DNA from: UBA2942 sp045127535
Lineage (GTDB): Bacteria; Bacillota; Clostridia; Lachnospirales; Lachnospiraceae
Assembly: GCA_045127535.1 (NCBI GenBank)
Contig: JBGVQN010000009.1
Span: 1-64,000, forward strand
Reading direction: 5' to 3'
DNA: 64,000 bases
The notes under the pieces were generated by a model. That model had not been told where the DNA came from. It did not search any database and worked only from the letters and a program-made list of their open reading frames with translations. Made by a program: the position numbers and the translations under genes. This document shows, one piece after another, positions 51,501 to 58,728 of the stretch; the stretch's first letter is position 1; each line of letters opens with the position of its first letter.

Positions 51501-51824
51501 GTGAAATTTGCTTATGAAGGGGATGTCAGCAATGTTGTAATGGCTGCTTCCGTAGATGGCGGAACAGAAATTGAAATTACACAGTTTGAAGCGGCAGGAG
51601 AAAACCTTTATTATGCATATTTTGATGAACTGACAGCATACCAGTATGGGAATCCAATCGATTTTACATTAAAAGAAGATGGAGCTGCCATTAGCAATAC
51701 CCTTCGCTACAGTGTAGAATCCTATGCTGCGAAATACAAAGAGAATGACACAATTGGTGGTGTAATATCTGCAATGATGAAATATGGCAAAGCTGCCGTT
51801 TCATATAAAAATGCAACTAATTAA
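48531..51824 (+). CDS. large secreted protein with Ig-like (Big_2-type) domains
   Basis: 1097 aa. Signal peptide RVLGFLLSACLAVGMVPTTV with cleavage near SA-VTTT. The N-terminal ~420 residues are beta-rich and may form a propeller. Two zinc-knuckle-like segments (TSLKCTECGEEK; TFTCKYCDATKEG) introduce Big_2-like domains (NRGTLTMLKKGTATVTIRPK; RGVITALKTGKTDITFSSKY). The C-terminus (from about 780) adds further beta domains and an alpha-helical stretch. No LPXTG or other anchor is seen, so it may be released or held by partners. GGGAGGAAAG lies 7 nt before the ATG at 48531; the frame is open 70 codons further up without a start signal. Confidence 0.85.
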   Translation: MKKRVLGFLLSACLAVGMVPTTVSAVTTTCTTYNGSNVEDQNYSRYAAPITSYLSVCEDGSLMRVQYGSSIDGVLVEYYDAAYNLLSTKIIAEELPLFGGFYETDSNYFLLTGQTNEEESEEVEVYRITKYDKSWNRIGSAGLYDCNTTVPFDAGSARMDVCGNYLLIRTSHEMYMSSDGLNHQANVTIQLDMDSMCITDSYTGIMNSGYGYVSHSFNQFIKMEGNSIVAVDHGDAYPRSIALVKYQTDVSGGVFTPTYYKQCIVTDVLAFPGSIGQNVTGASVGGFEISDSAYLIAGNSVIQDESNLTRTTRNIFVASVDKTTSEVSINWITGYEEGDGTTSTPQMVEIGDNTYMLLWSRDGNVYYTKIDGTGQQIGEIYSMEGALSDCVPVVNDDKLIWYTWDSEINTFYDISLNDLNQTQTTIIENGHHYENLGVTDGYTSLKCTECGEEKELQVATSITPYWRKTASGSYSSASPSSEQLIGNQLYFWIAGISPSGANSEMEILVSDPEVISYAPSTDGVANRGTLTMLKKGTATVTIRPKYNPDAAVVYTFVVDDHTHEYEWTGTENGVITFTCKYCDATKEGTAATSMSLWWNENGGSGYYWSSFTNGKSVGDELYLRCNVLPDAADTNIEVSIADTSIISFTPTTTDQSRGVITALKTGKTDITFSSKYNPSVSKTYTIQVNGDLAVNSFTADKASPQMAGSAITLSADAVGGDWSYTYRFYEVDKESNTTTIIRDYESSNECVWTPDTAGAKTVYVDVKDGNGNLVTSSIEYVVEELAFKITRATLMLENDITVIFKAPAALEAVYHDIYVEVVQEKENGETENQTITGVKSADGEFYEFRYTGVNAKEVCDNLDVTIYGYDAQNNLVTGETKEDYSVKQYCMNQLEKTAEELALSETKTQALKTLLVDMLNYGAEAQNYFNYKTEALANAELTAEQSAYASSNDVIADLQNITNTKYVEIAEPSAVWKAAGLNLLSKTTIRVKFAYEGDVSNVVMAASVDGGTEIEITQFEAAGENLYYAYFDELTAYQYGNPIDFTLKEDGAAISNTLRYSVESYAAKYKENDTIGGVISAMMKYGKAAVSYKNATN

Positions 51825-51829
51825 GATCA

Positions 51830-52051
51830 TATAGGCAATTGCGAAACAGTATTCACATCAGCTTTGTGAAGTATCTGTAAGAAAATGTTTTCTAAGCAGG
51901 ACTCTTGAAAACGCCGGCACTTTAAATTTTGCGCTATAAGCGCAAAATTTATTAGTACCGCTGCGTTTTCACCGAAGCGAGAGCGGGTCCTGCGTGAAAA
52001 TATTTTCTTACAGATACTTCTCAAAGCGTCCGGTCATGTGTTTCGCAATTG
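51830..52051 (+). repeat. dispersed structured element, full copy P with 14-bp target duplication
   Basis: A perfect duplication ACTAATTAAGATCA flanks it (51816-51829 and 52052-52065); the left copy includes the stop codon of the secreted protein gene. Ends AGGCAATTGCGAAAC and GTTTCGCAATTGACT. Inner hairpin AAATTTTGCGCT/AGCGCAAAATTT shows a compensated base pair relative to copies G and O. Right end about 33 nt before the start of the 37-aa peptide gene. Confidence 0.95.
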
Positions 52052-52087
52052 ACTAATTAAGATCAATAGTATGAGAGGAGAATGTAT

Positions 52088-52201
52088 ATGGAAAAGGAAA
52101 CCTATTTAGAAGCAGAAATGGAAGTCATCTGTTTTGAAACGGAAGATGTGATTACGACCAGTGCTGGTGGTGAAGATCCGTTGCCAGATGATGAGTTTTA
52201 A
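52088..52201 (+). CDS. 37-aa candidate RiPP precursor peptide
   Basis: AGGAG (52076-52080) lies 7 nt before ATG 52088; an in-frame ATG at 52082 is too close. The product has a likely leader (MEKETYLEAEMEVICFETED) and a short tail (VITTSAGGEDPLPDDEF). Peptides with an EDVITTS segment are, as I recall, found as short hypotheticals in Clostridia. It heads a set encoding an HPrK-like kinase, a PqqD-like (RRE) protein, a peptidase and an exporter. Its C-terminal LPDDEF recurs as LPDDIF at the end of the next lipoprotein. An intercistronic hairpin follows. Confidence 0.75.
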   Translation: MEKETYLEAEMEVICFETEDVITTSAGGEDPLPDDEF

Positions 52202-52223
52202 TTTAGGACAGATATAAGAAAAG

Positions 52224-52249
52224 GTCGGGCGGGGAAAACTCCGCCCGAC
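52224..52249 (+). promoter_or_regulatory. intercistronic hairpin after the peptide gene
   Basis: GTCGGGCGG / CCGCCCGAC, 9 perfect bp, 8-nt loop, no T tail. It lies between the peptide gene and the lipoprotein gene, a position where such hairpins stabilise an abundant precursor message or reduce downstream expression. Confidence 0.6.
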
Positions 52250-52269
52250 TGCTGTATGAGGAGATAAAA

Positions 52270-52920
52270 TTGGTTAGAAAAAAAGAAGTAATAAAAAAGG
52301 GATGTATGATAGGTCTGTTATCAATCGTATTGAGCATGCAAGCCTGTGGTATGGAAAAAAGTGATACAGAGAGCGGATCGGAGAAACCATCTGATGGCAT
52401 AGAAGAAATGGAAAATAAATCAGAGGAGTGCACCGACACAAAAAAGAGTGATCAGGAGGCATCAGAGCAAACAGAAACAGAAGAATGGGGGATGCCAGAG
52501 GTTGTATTTGAGGAGGAATCATATTCTGATTATGATACTCAGGATGCAAATAGTCAATCAGGAAGCGGAATGAATTCTAAAAGTGGAAGTCAGTCGGGAG
52601 GGCAGAGTAACTCTCAAAATGAAGATCAGCCGGAAACTGGCAGCAGTTTTGGGTATAAAAATCAGTCAAATCCTGTAAATGGTGTGGAAAGTGAAAAACA
52701 ATCGGAAACTGGCAGCAGTTTTGTGAATGGAAAACAGTCAAATGTTGTAACTGGTCTGGAAAGTGAAAAACAGCTGGAAAGTGAGAGTGTTTCAGAAAAT
52801 AGCAGTCAGTCAGAAGCCTCTGACAATGCAGAGGGAAAGAATCAATCAGGGGGAGATGCAATTCCTGATTATGAGATAAATTCAGAAACAAGTCAGATAT
52901 TGCCGGATGATATATTCTGA
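52270..52920 (+). CDS. acidic low-complexity lipoprotein ending LPDDIF
   Basis: 216 aa. Start is TTG 52270 with GAGGAG 6 nt upstream (52258-52263); the only later Met falls inside the signal peptide. Signal KKGCMIGLLSIVLSMQAC with lipobox SMQAC. The mature part is Ser/Gln/Glu/Asn-rich with degenerate repeats (ESEKQSETGSSF and similar) and ends ETSQILPDDIF. No enzymatic domain. The shared C-terminal LPDD-x-F with the 37-aa peptide suggests both are handled by the same downstream machinery; this is inference. Confidence 0.75.
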   Translation: MVRKKEVIKKGCMIGLLSIVLSMQACGMEKSDTESGSEKPSDGIEEMENKSEECTDTKKSDQEASEQTETEEWGMPEVVFEEESYSDYDTQDANSQSGSGMNSKSGSQSGGQSNSQNEDQPETGSSFGYKNQSNPVNGVESEKQSETGSSFVNGKQSNVVTGLESEKQLESESVSENSSQSEASDNAEGKNQSGGDAIPDYEINSETSQILPDDIF

Positions 52921-53011
52921 TCTAAAATAATTCCATAGGAAAACCAGGGTCAGATGCCCTATGATGCGGTGTCTGTTTCTGTAAAAAGCAGAATGTAAAG
53001 GAATGGAGAGG

Positions 53012-53749
53012 ATGTCATTGACGGGAGTTTATAAAATTGCAGAAAAAACCATAGAAATTATCTCGATTTATGAAGAGGTGCACAGGCTTTGCAAAGATTA
53101 TAAGGACAACGCAGTACCGGATTTTTCCATACAAATCAGTCCGGATGATATTTCGTGGGAACGGGCAAAATCTGCTGCAGAGGATGAGAAGGAAAATATA
53201 CCCATCAGGCAGTTTAGCGATGCATATCTGGAAACTTTGGCTGTTTACCGAAAACTTGCGGAGAAGATGATTTCGTATGATACCATTCTGTTTCATGGAT
53301 CTGTTGTGGCGGTGGACGGCATAGGATATTTGTTTACTGCCAAAAGCGGTACGGGAAAATCCACTCATACCAGGCTTTGGAGAGAATTTTTTGGAGAGCG
53401 GGCTGTGATGGTAAATGATGACAAACCTCTTTTAAAAATCACAGAAGCTGGTGTAACAGTGTTTGGGACACCCTGGGATGGAAAACACAGGCTCAGCAGT
53501 AATATTTCAGTTCCTCTTAAAGCGGTTTGTATTTTAAAAAGAAGTGCAGAAAACCAGATCAGGAAGATTGAGAAAAAGGATGCCTTCCCTATGTTGGTTC
53601 AGCAAACATACCGTTCTCAGCAATCGATGACATTAATAAAAACCATGAAACTGATAGACAAAATGGCAGATATGTCCGGCTTGTATATTCTGGGATGTAA
53701 TCAGGATATAGAGGCGGCACAGATTGCCTATAACGGAATGAAAGGATAA
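53012..53749 (+). CDS. HPr kinase-like protein (peptide-tailoring kinase candidate)
   Basis: 245 aa. P-loop FTAKSGTGKSTHTRLW near residue 110, followed by VNDDKPLLKI and FGTPWDGKHRLS, the pattern of HPrK-related kinases found beside lasso and other RiPP genes. It lacks the N-terminal domain of true HPr kinase. ATG 53012 has AAAGGA 9 nt upstream; ATG 53003 overlaps that site. It could phosphorylate the precursor peptide. Four nt separate it from the PqqD-like gene. Confidence 0.8.
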   Translation: MSLTGVYKIAEKTIEIISIYEEVHRLCKDYKDNAVPDFSIQISPDDISWERAKSAAEDEKENIPIRQFSDAYLETLAVYRKLAEKMISYDTILFHGSVVAVDGIGYLFTAKSGTGKSTHTRLWREFFGERAVMVNDDKPLLKITEAGVTVFGTPWDGKHRLSSNISVPLKAVCILKRSAENQIRKIEKKDAFPMLVQQTYRSQQSMTLIKTMKLIDKMADMSGLYILGCNQDIEAAQIAYNGMKG

Positions 53750-53753
53750 TATT

Positions 53754-54014
53754 ATGAAATTAAAAGATGGATTTATTACACATGAAACAGAGGGAGAGAT
53801 GATTATGGTATCTGCAGGAAATACCCAATTCAATGGGCTGACCCGCAGTAACAGGACCGCTTCCTTTATTGTAAATTGCCTGAAGCAAGAGACCACAGAG
53901 CAGCAAATTGTTGCAGCGATGTTAGAAAAATACGATGCTTCAGAAGAAGTGATTGCTGCAGACGTAAAAAAGATATTGAATACACTTCGTAAGATTGGTG
54001 CATTGGATGAATAA
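53754..54014 (+). CDS. PqqD-family peptide-recognition protein
   Basis: 86 aa, starting MKLKDGFITHETEGEMIMVS, with the winged-helix pattern of PqqD/RRE proteins (FNGLTRSNRTASFIVNCLKQ; MLEKYDASEEVIAADVKKIL). In RiPP pathways these bind the leader peptide and present it to modifying enzymes. It overlaps the S26 peptidase gene by 8 nt. Confidence 0.85.
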   Translation: MKLKDGFITHETEGEMIMVSAGNTQFNGLTRSNRTASFIVNCLKQETTEQQIVAAMLEKYDASEEVIAADVKKILNTLRKIGALDE

Positions 54015-54441
54015 GTCAACATTTGAAGAGGAAATTGCAAAGAAGGGGCGTCTGATTTATACAAATGCAGGCGACAGTATGATGCCTCTTTTGCGGGAAA
54101 AACGTGATCTTCTCATAATCGAAAAAGCCAGAGGCAGACTGAAAAAGTATGATGTTCCATTATATCGGCGGGATTCCGGACAGTATGTTCTGCATAGAAT
54201 ATTGAAAGTACGCAAGGACGATTATGTGATCTGCGGTGACAACCGCTGGCAGAAGGAGTATGGCATTGCAGACAGACATATTATAGGTGTGCTGACGGGG
54301 ATCGTCCGTGACGGAAAAGAGATTTCTGTAGATGCTCCAAAATACAAATGGTATGTCCATTTATGGTGTGATTTCTTTTACCTCAGAGCGTTTTTGCTGC
54401 GGTTGAAACATTTCGTAAAAAGGAGACTGAAAAAAAGATGA
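54007..54441 (+). CDS. S24/S26 peptidase, signal-peptidase-like
   Basis: 144 aa. Nucleophile Ser in NAGDSMMPLL; second motif QYVLHRILK places a His where bacterial signal peptidase I has Lys, as in ER/archaeal-type (SipW-like) enzymes; GDNRWQ completes the fold. One hydrophobic C-terminal stretch (WYVHLWCDFFYLRAFLLRLK) may anchor it. In this gene order it is the likely leader or C-terminal processing enzyme. It overlaps both neighbours by a few nt. Confidence 0.85.
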   Translation: MNKSTFEEEIAKKGRLIYTNAGDSMMPLLREKRDLLIIEKARGRLKKYDVPLYRRDSGQYVLHRILKVRKDDYVICGDNRWQKEYGIADRHIIGVLTGIVRDGKEISVDAPKYKWYVHLWCDFFYLRAFLLRLKHFVKRRLKKR

Positions 54442-56135
54442 AAAACAGTACTCTGAAATGGCTGTATGGAGTTACGGGAAAGCAGAAAAGGGGGATTATG
54501 CTGCTTCTTCTGGTGCAGGTGTTGCTGGGCCTGATGAGTGTATTTTATGCCCTGTTTTTGAAAAACATTATTGATGCAGCAGTGGAAAAGAACCGTTGGG
54601 GATTTCTTTCCGGCATGGCTATGCTTGTGAGTCTGGTAGTTCTGCAGATTGTACTGCGGGCGGTTGTCCGGTGGCTGGAGGAACTTTCCCGCTCTTCTAT
54701 TGAAAATATTCTGAAAAAACGCCTTTTTTCAACCCTTCTTCAAAAAGATTATACTTCTGTGACAGCAGTGCATTCGGGAGAATGGCTGAACCGGCTGACC
54801 TCGGATACAGTTGTATGTGCCAGCGGTGTAACCGAGATTTTGCCGGGAATGGCAGGGATGCTGGTGAAAATGATTGGCGCTCTGGTGATGATTCTGGCTC
54901 TTGAACCACGATTTGCATATGTTTTCATTCCAGGGGGTGCAGCGCTGATTTTTCTGACTTATGGGTTCCGAAGGGTGCTGAAGCAGCTGCACAAAAAGAT
55001 ACAGGAGCAGGATGGAAAACTGCGGGTTTTCCTGCAGGAACATCTGGAAAGCCTTCTTGTTGTCCGTTCTTTTACAGTTGAAAAGCAGGCGGAAGCAGAG
55101 GCGGAGGAAAAGATGGAAAATCACAAGGATGCGCGAATGAAGAAAAATCACTTTTCCAATCTGTGCAATACTGGATTTTCAGGAGTTATGAATGGAATGT
55201 ATCTGTTTGGACTGGGATACTGCAGCTATGGGATTTTGGCAGGAACGGTTTCTTACGGAACACTTACGGCTATATTGCGGCTGGTTTCACAAATTCAGTC
55301 TCCATTTGCCAATATTACGGGGTATTTGCCCAAGTTTTATGCGATGACAGCCAGTGCGGAGCGGTTGATGGAAGCGGAGCAGATGAAGGACGATTGTCCT
55401 GGCGGAGTCATAGAGGCATCCGAAATTCACCGGTTTTACAGAGATGAATTTGCAGCAATGGGTTTTGAAAATGCGGATTTTACTTATCGGAGGTCTGTGG
55501 ATGGAAAGGAAATTCCACTGGTTCTTCAAGGGATTGATCTGCAAATAAAGAGGGGAGAATATATAGCGTTTACGGGGCAGTCCGGATGTGGAAAATCCAC
55601 ATTGCTGAAATTGTTCATGTGTCTGTATCCACTGGATGGCGGAAAACGCTATTTGCTGAAAAAAGACAATGAAATGCAGGAACTGACCAGTGCGTGGCAC
55701 AGGCTGTTTGCTTATGTCCCCCAGGGAAATCAGCTGATGAGCGGTACCATTCGGGAGATTGTTGCATTTTCAGATAAGGGAAAAATGCAGCAGGAAGATA
55801 AGATCTGGCGCTCTCTGGAAATTGCCTGTGCAGATGAATTTGTAAAGAATCTGGAAAATGGCATGGATGCACTTTTGGGAGAGCGAGGCTTGGGACTTTC
55901 AGAAGGACAGATGCAGAGAATCGCCATTGCAAGGGCTATTTTCTCAGATAATCCTATTCTTTTGCTGGATGAGTCTACCAGTGCTTTGGACGAGCAAACG
56001 GAGAAACAGCTGCTTGAAAATCTCCGCAGTATGACGAATAAAACGGTGTTGATCGTAACACACCGCCCTGCAGTGCTGGATATTTGTGACAGGGTGGTTG
56101 TGATGGATGAAGCAGGAATTGAGGTGAGGGGATGA
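54438..56135 (+). CDS. ABC exporter with fused membrane and ATPase domains
   Basis: 565 aa. Six-helix transmembrane domain (about 15-310) followed by an ATPase: Walker A FTGQSGCGKSTLLK near 379, signature LGLSEGQMQRIAIARA, Walker B PILLLDESTSALDE and switch VLIVTHRPAV. No N-terminal C39 peptidase domain, so cleavage would be done by another enzyme, plausibly the S26 peptidase upstream. ATG 54438 overlaps the upstream stop, and the gene overlaps the next by 4 nt. Confidence 0.92.
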   Translation: MKNSTLKWLYGVTGKQKRGIMLLLLVQVLLGLMSVFYALFLKNIIDAAVEKNRWGFLSGMAMLVSLVVLQIVLRAVVRWLEELSRSSIENILKKRLFSTLLQKDYTSVTAVHSGEWLNRLTSDTVVCASGVTEILPGMAGMLVKMIGALVMILALEPRFAYVFIPGGAALIFLTYGFRRVLKQLHKKIQEQDGKLRVFLQEHLESLLVVRSFTVEKQAEAEAEEKMENHKDARMKKNHFSNLCNTGFSGVMNGMYLFGLGYCSYGILAGTVSYGTLTAILRLVSQIQSPFANITGYLPKFYAMTASAERLMEAEQMKDDCPGGVIEASEIHRFYRDEFAAMGFENADFTYRRSVDGKEIPLVLQGIDLQIKRGEYIAFTGQSGCGKSTLLKLFMCLYPLDGGKRYLLKKDNEMQELTSAWHRLFAYVPQGNQLMSGTIREIVAFSDKGKMQQEDKIWRSLEIACADEFVKNLENGMDALLGERGLGLSEGQMQRIAIARAIFSDNPILLLDESTSALDEQTEKQLLENLRSMTNKTVLIVTHRPAVLDICDRVVVMDEAGIEVRG

Positions 56136-57259
56136 AACAGGCTGGATATGATATGCTGTATTTGTCGGCCTGTGCATTAAACAATGTGCAGCCGGATTAT
56201 GAGAAAGTTGGGGCAATGGATCTGGACAAACTGTATCAGATGTGCAGGTCTCACAGTATGACTGCCATCGTCTGTGATGGGCTGGAAATGGCGGGGATGA
56301 AGCCGGAACAGAAGTGGGTGGAAGCAAAAGCCAAAGCGATCCGGAAAATTGTGCTGCTGGATGCGGAGCGAAAGAAACTTCTTGATTTCATGGAGCAGAA
56401 TGGCATCTGGTATATGCCCATGAAAGGGATTATTCTGAAAGAATTCTATCCAAAGCTTGGTATGCGGCAGATGGGAGATAATGATATTTTGTATGATGAA
56501 AAATATCGGGCACAAATTGCAGCATTTATGAAACAGAATGGTTATACAGCAGAAAGCGTGGGAGAAAGCAATCATGATGTCTACCAGAAAAAGCCGATTT
56601 ACAATTTTGAACTCCATCGGAATTTATTTTGTGAAATTGTAAATGAGGATATTCTTGCATACTATGCAGATGAGAAACAGCGTCTTAAAAAAGACAAAGG
56701 GAATCAATATGGCTTTCATTTTTCGGATGAAGATTTTTATATTTATATGATCGTTCATGAATATAAGCACTACAGCATTTCAGGAACCGGACTGAGATCC
56801 CTGATGGATGATTTTGTGTATCTGCGTGCCAAAGGTGAAAGTTTGGATTGGAGTTATATACAAAATGAGTTGCAAAAGCTGGGAATACGGGAGTTTGAAC
56901 AAAGATCCCGCACCCTGAGCAGCAAAGTGTTTTCAGACCCGGGGTGCAGCAGGCTGACAGAAGCAGAGCGGGAGATATTAGAGGAGTATCTGTTTTCGGG
57001 AACATACGGTACTGCACGGAAAACCATTGAAAAGCGTATGGAACTATTTCAGGAACCTGGTGGAAAGGTGTTAAAAATCCGTTATCTATGGAGCCGGTTG
57101 TTTCCGGATATGAAATTTTACAAAATGAACTATCCGTTTTTCTATCGGCATAAATGCTTACTGCCGGTTGCCTGGATTTACCGATTTTTCCGGGGAATTA
57201 CTGTGAACAGTGCAAAAACCCGAATGGAGATACAGATTGTAAGGAAAAGGGGCCAATAG
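56132..57259 (+). CDS. nucleotidyltransferase family 5 protein
   Basis: 375 aa. YMPMKGIILKEFYPKLGMRQ and MGDNDILYD match the NTP_transf_5 pattern (KG..L...YP..R..GD.D), a family seen in lasso and related RiPP clusters, where a nucleotidyl tailoring role has been proposed. EFELHRNLFCEIVNEDILAY and VHEYKHYSISGTGLRSLMDD follow. GAGGTGAGGGG precedes the ATG. Last gene of the tight 53.0-57.3 kb set. Confidence 0.82.
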   Translation: MKQAGYDMLYLSACALNNVQPDYEKVGAMDLDKLYQMCRSHSMTAIVCDGLEMAGMKPEQKWVEAKAKAIRKIVLLDAERKKLLDFMEQNGIWYMPMKGIILKEFYPKLGMRQMGDNDILYDEKYRAQIAAFMKQNGYTAESVGESNHDVYQKKPIYNFELHRNLFCEIVNEDILAYYADEKQRLKKDKGNQYGFHFSDEDFYIYMIVHEYKHYSISGTGLRSLMDDFVYLRAKGESLDWSYIQNELQKLGIREFEQRSRTLSSKVFSDPGCSRLTEAEREILEEYLFSGTYGTARKTIEKRMELFQEPGGKVLKIRYLWSRLFPDMKFYKMNYPFFYRHKCLLPVAWIYRFFRGITVNSAKTRMEIQIVRKRGQ

Positions 57260-57376
57260 TGCTTTCCAGCCTCTGGTCATACCCCAAGAAATCTCCTTGC
57301 CTATTTCAATGAGGGAGATGAAAAGGGTTTTCAAGTCTGAATGGTTCCATAAATTTGGATCTTACGGAGGAAAAAT

Positions 57377-58216
57377 ATGAATTTTAAAGTAGCAATTTTA
57401 CAAAAACGTTCCGTTGACAGGGAAATGGATCGAAATACCGATACCATCATTGCCAATATGGTGCTTGCTGCAGAAGAAAAAGCAGACATTCTGCTGATAC
57501 CGGAGTGTTTCATTACAGGATATGAATTGCCAATAGACAATCAGGATGCACTGACAGACAACTGTACATACATAGACAGGCTGTGTGCTGCTGCAAAGCA
57601 GTATCATATCGGTGTAGTGGCAACTGCCTTGACACAGGGAGCAGAGAAACCCCAGAATTCTGCTTATGTGATCGATCAGGACGGACAGGTTTTGATGAAG
57701 TATTCTAAGGTCCACACCTGCGATTTTGCAGATGAGCGCTGCTTGGAAAGCGGCAGTGAATTTAAGGTCTGCGATTTTCATGGAGTGAAGTTAGGCATTA
57801 TGATCTGCTATGACAGAGAGTATCCGGAAAGTGCCAGGGTACTGATGATGAAAGGGGCTGAGATCATTCTGGTGCCCAATGACTGCGGCGCTATGAAGCC
57901 CAGAATCCAGGCTCTTTCCACACGTGCATATGAAAATATGGTAGGTATCGCAATGGCAAATCCAAATGGAGCCAATGCAGGTAATTCCTGTGCCTATAGC
58001 CCCATCTGCTGGGACAGAGATGGAATGTGTGTAGACAATACCATCCTGCTGGCAGATGATATGACAGAAGGCTTGTATTATGCAGAGTTTGATATGGATG
58101 AGCTTCGTGTATACCGGGAGCGGGAGATGATGGGGAATACATTCCGTAAGGTGAAAGCGTATGCGGAGCTGATGGGTACGGATATTGGGTATCCATTTGT
58201 GAGAGAGGGGCAGTAA
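57377..58216 (+). CDS. carbon-nitrogen hydrolase (nitrilase superfamily)
   Basis: 279 aa amidase/nitrilase fold with the Glu-Lys-Cys triad: LLIPECFITGYE (Glu ~44), KYSKVHTCDFADER (Lys ~107) and IMICYDREYPES (Cys ~142). Substrate not predictable; N-carbamoyl-putrescine or omega-amide-type compounds are typical. GGAGG lies 6 nt before ATG 57377. It stands apart from the RiPP-like set. Confidence 0.92.
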   Translation: MNFKVAILQKRSVDREMDRNTDTIIANMVLAAEEKADILLIPECFITGYELPIDNQDALTDNCTYIDRLCAAAKQYHIGVVATALTQGAEKPQNSAYVIDQDGQVLMKYSKVHTCDFADERCLESGSEFKVCDFHGVKLGIMICYDREYPESARVLMMKGAEIILVPNDCGAMKPRIQALSTRAYENMVGIAMANPNGANAGNSCAYSPICWDRDGMCVDNTILLADDMTEGLYYAEFDMDELRVYREREMMGNTFRKVKAYAELMGTDIGYPFVREGQ

Positions 58217-58260
58217 GGTGTGACTGAACAGGTTGCAGCGTCAGGGCGTCAGTGTTCTCA

Positions 58261-58289
58261 TTGACAAAAAGAATAGGAGATGCTAGAAT
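58261..58289 (+). promoter_or_regulatory. sigma-A promoter with no immediate ORF
   Basis: TTGACA (58261-58266), 17-nt spacer, TAGAAT (58284-58289). The first plausible gene is at 58729, so the 440 nt in between would be a leader or a separate RNA. Confidence 0.7.
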
Positions 58290-58295
58290 AACGCT

Positions 58296-58507
58296 ATCTG
58301 AAAAACGTTTGCAAGAGTCCTGTGTGAAATGATTCTGATACGGAGGCTCTTGCAATTGCGTGATATGATCTGACGGAGAGAGGTGAAAAGATGAGAAGAT
58401 AATTTGCTTTTTGTGTACATGAAGATCGATAGCAGTATGGGTAAACATGCGCATACTGTTTCATCATGTTGCCAAAAGTGGATTATGTTCTCATAACCTC
58501 TCTTTTT
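58296..58507 (+). ncRNA. candidate structured small RNA or riboswitch-like leader
   Basis: Two helical domains. First: TTGCAAGAG (58309-58317) with CTCTTGCAA (58346-58354). Second: AGAGAGGT (58377-58384) with ACCTCTCT (58496-58503), then ATGAGAA with TTCTCAT, ATAAT with ATTAT, CTTTT with AAAAG, ACATGA with TCATGT and an apical AGCAGTATG/CATACTGTT hairpin. The long stem ends in TTTTT. Start is inferred from the promoter at 58261. It does not match any RNA family I can recall. Confidence 0.5.
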
Positions 58508-58670
58508 GTGTGCAGAAATGGATGAAAAGTGATGATGGTGCTATCATTCTTTTCTGAATATGAGGTGGTAGGATGTAATGGAACTGTTTGGCAGCAAATG
58601 GTTCCTGTTTTTGTTTATGGATCAGGAGCCGGCACTCTGCTTGTGAAGCAGAGAAATGGTAAATGTGTTA

Positions 58671-58696
58671 CCAGGTAATGTGTTTCACAATTACCT
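58671..58696 (+). repeat. right-terminal fragment of the structured element (copy Q)
   Basis: CCAGGTAATGTGTTTCACAA followed by TTACCT matches the end of copy G. Only about 26 bp remain, ending 32 nt before the 58729 ATG. Confidence 0.75.
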
Positions 58697-58728
58697 GAAA
58701 GAGGTTACAGCAGATAGGAGAAAACCGT

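Noticed and set aside
52088..57259. Complete lasso-peptide cluster
   Set aside because: No asparagine-synthetase-like cyclase and no transglutaminase-like B2 protease are present; the locus is only partly similar.
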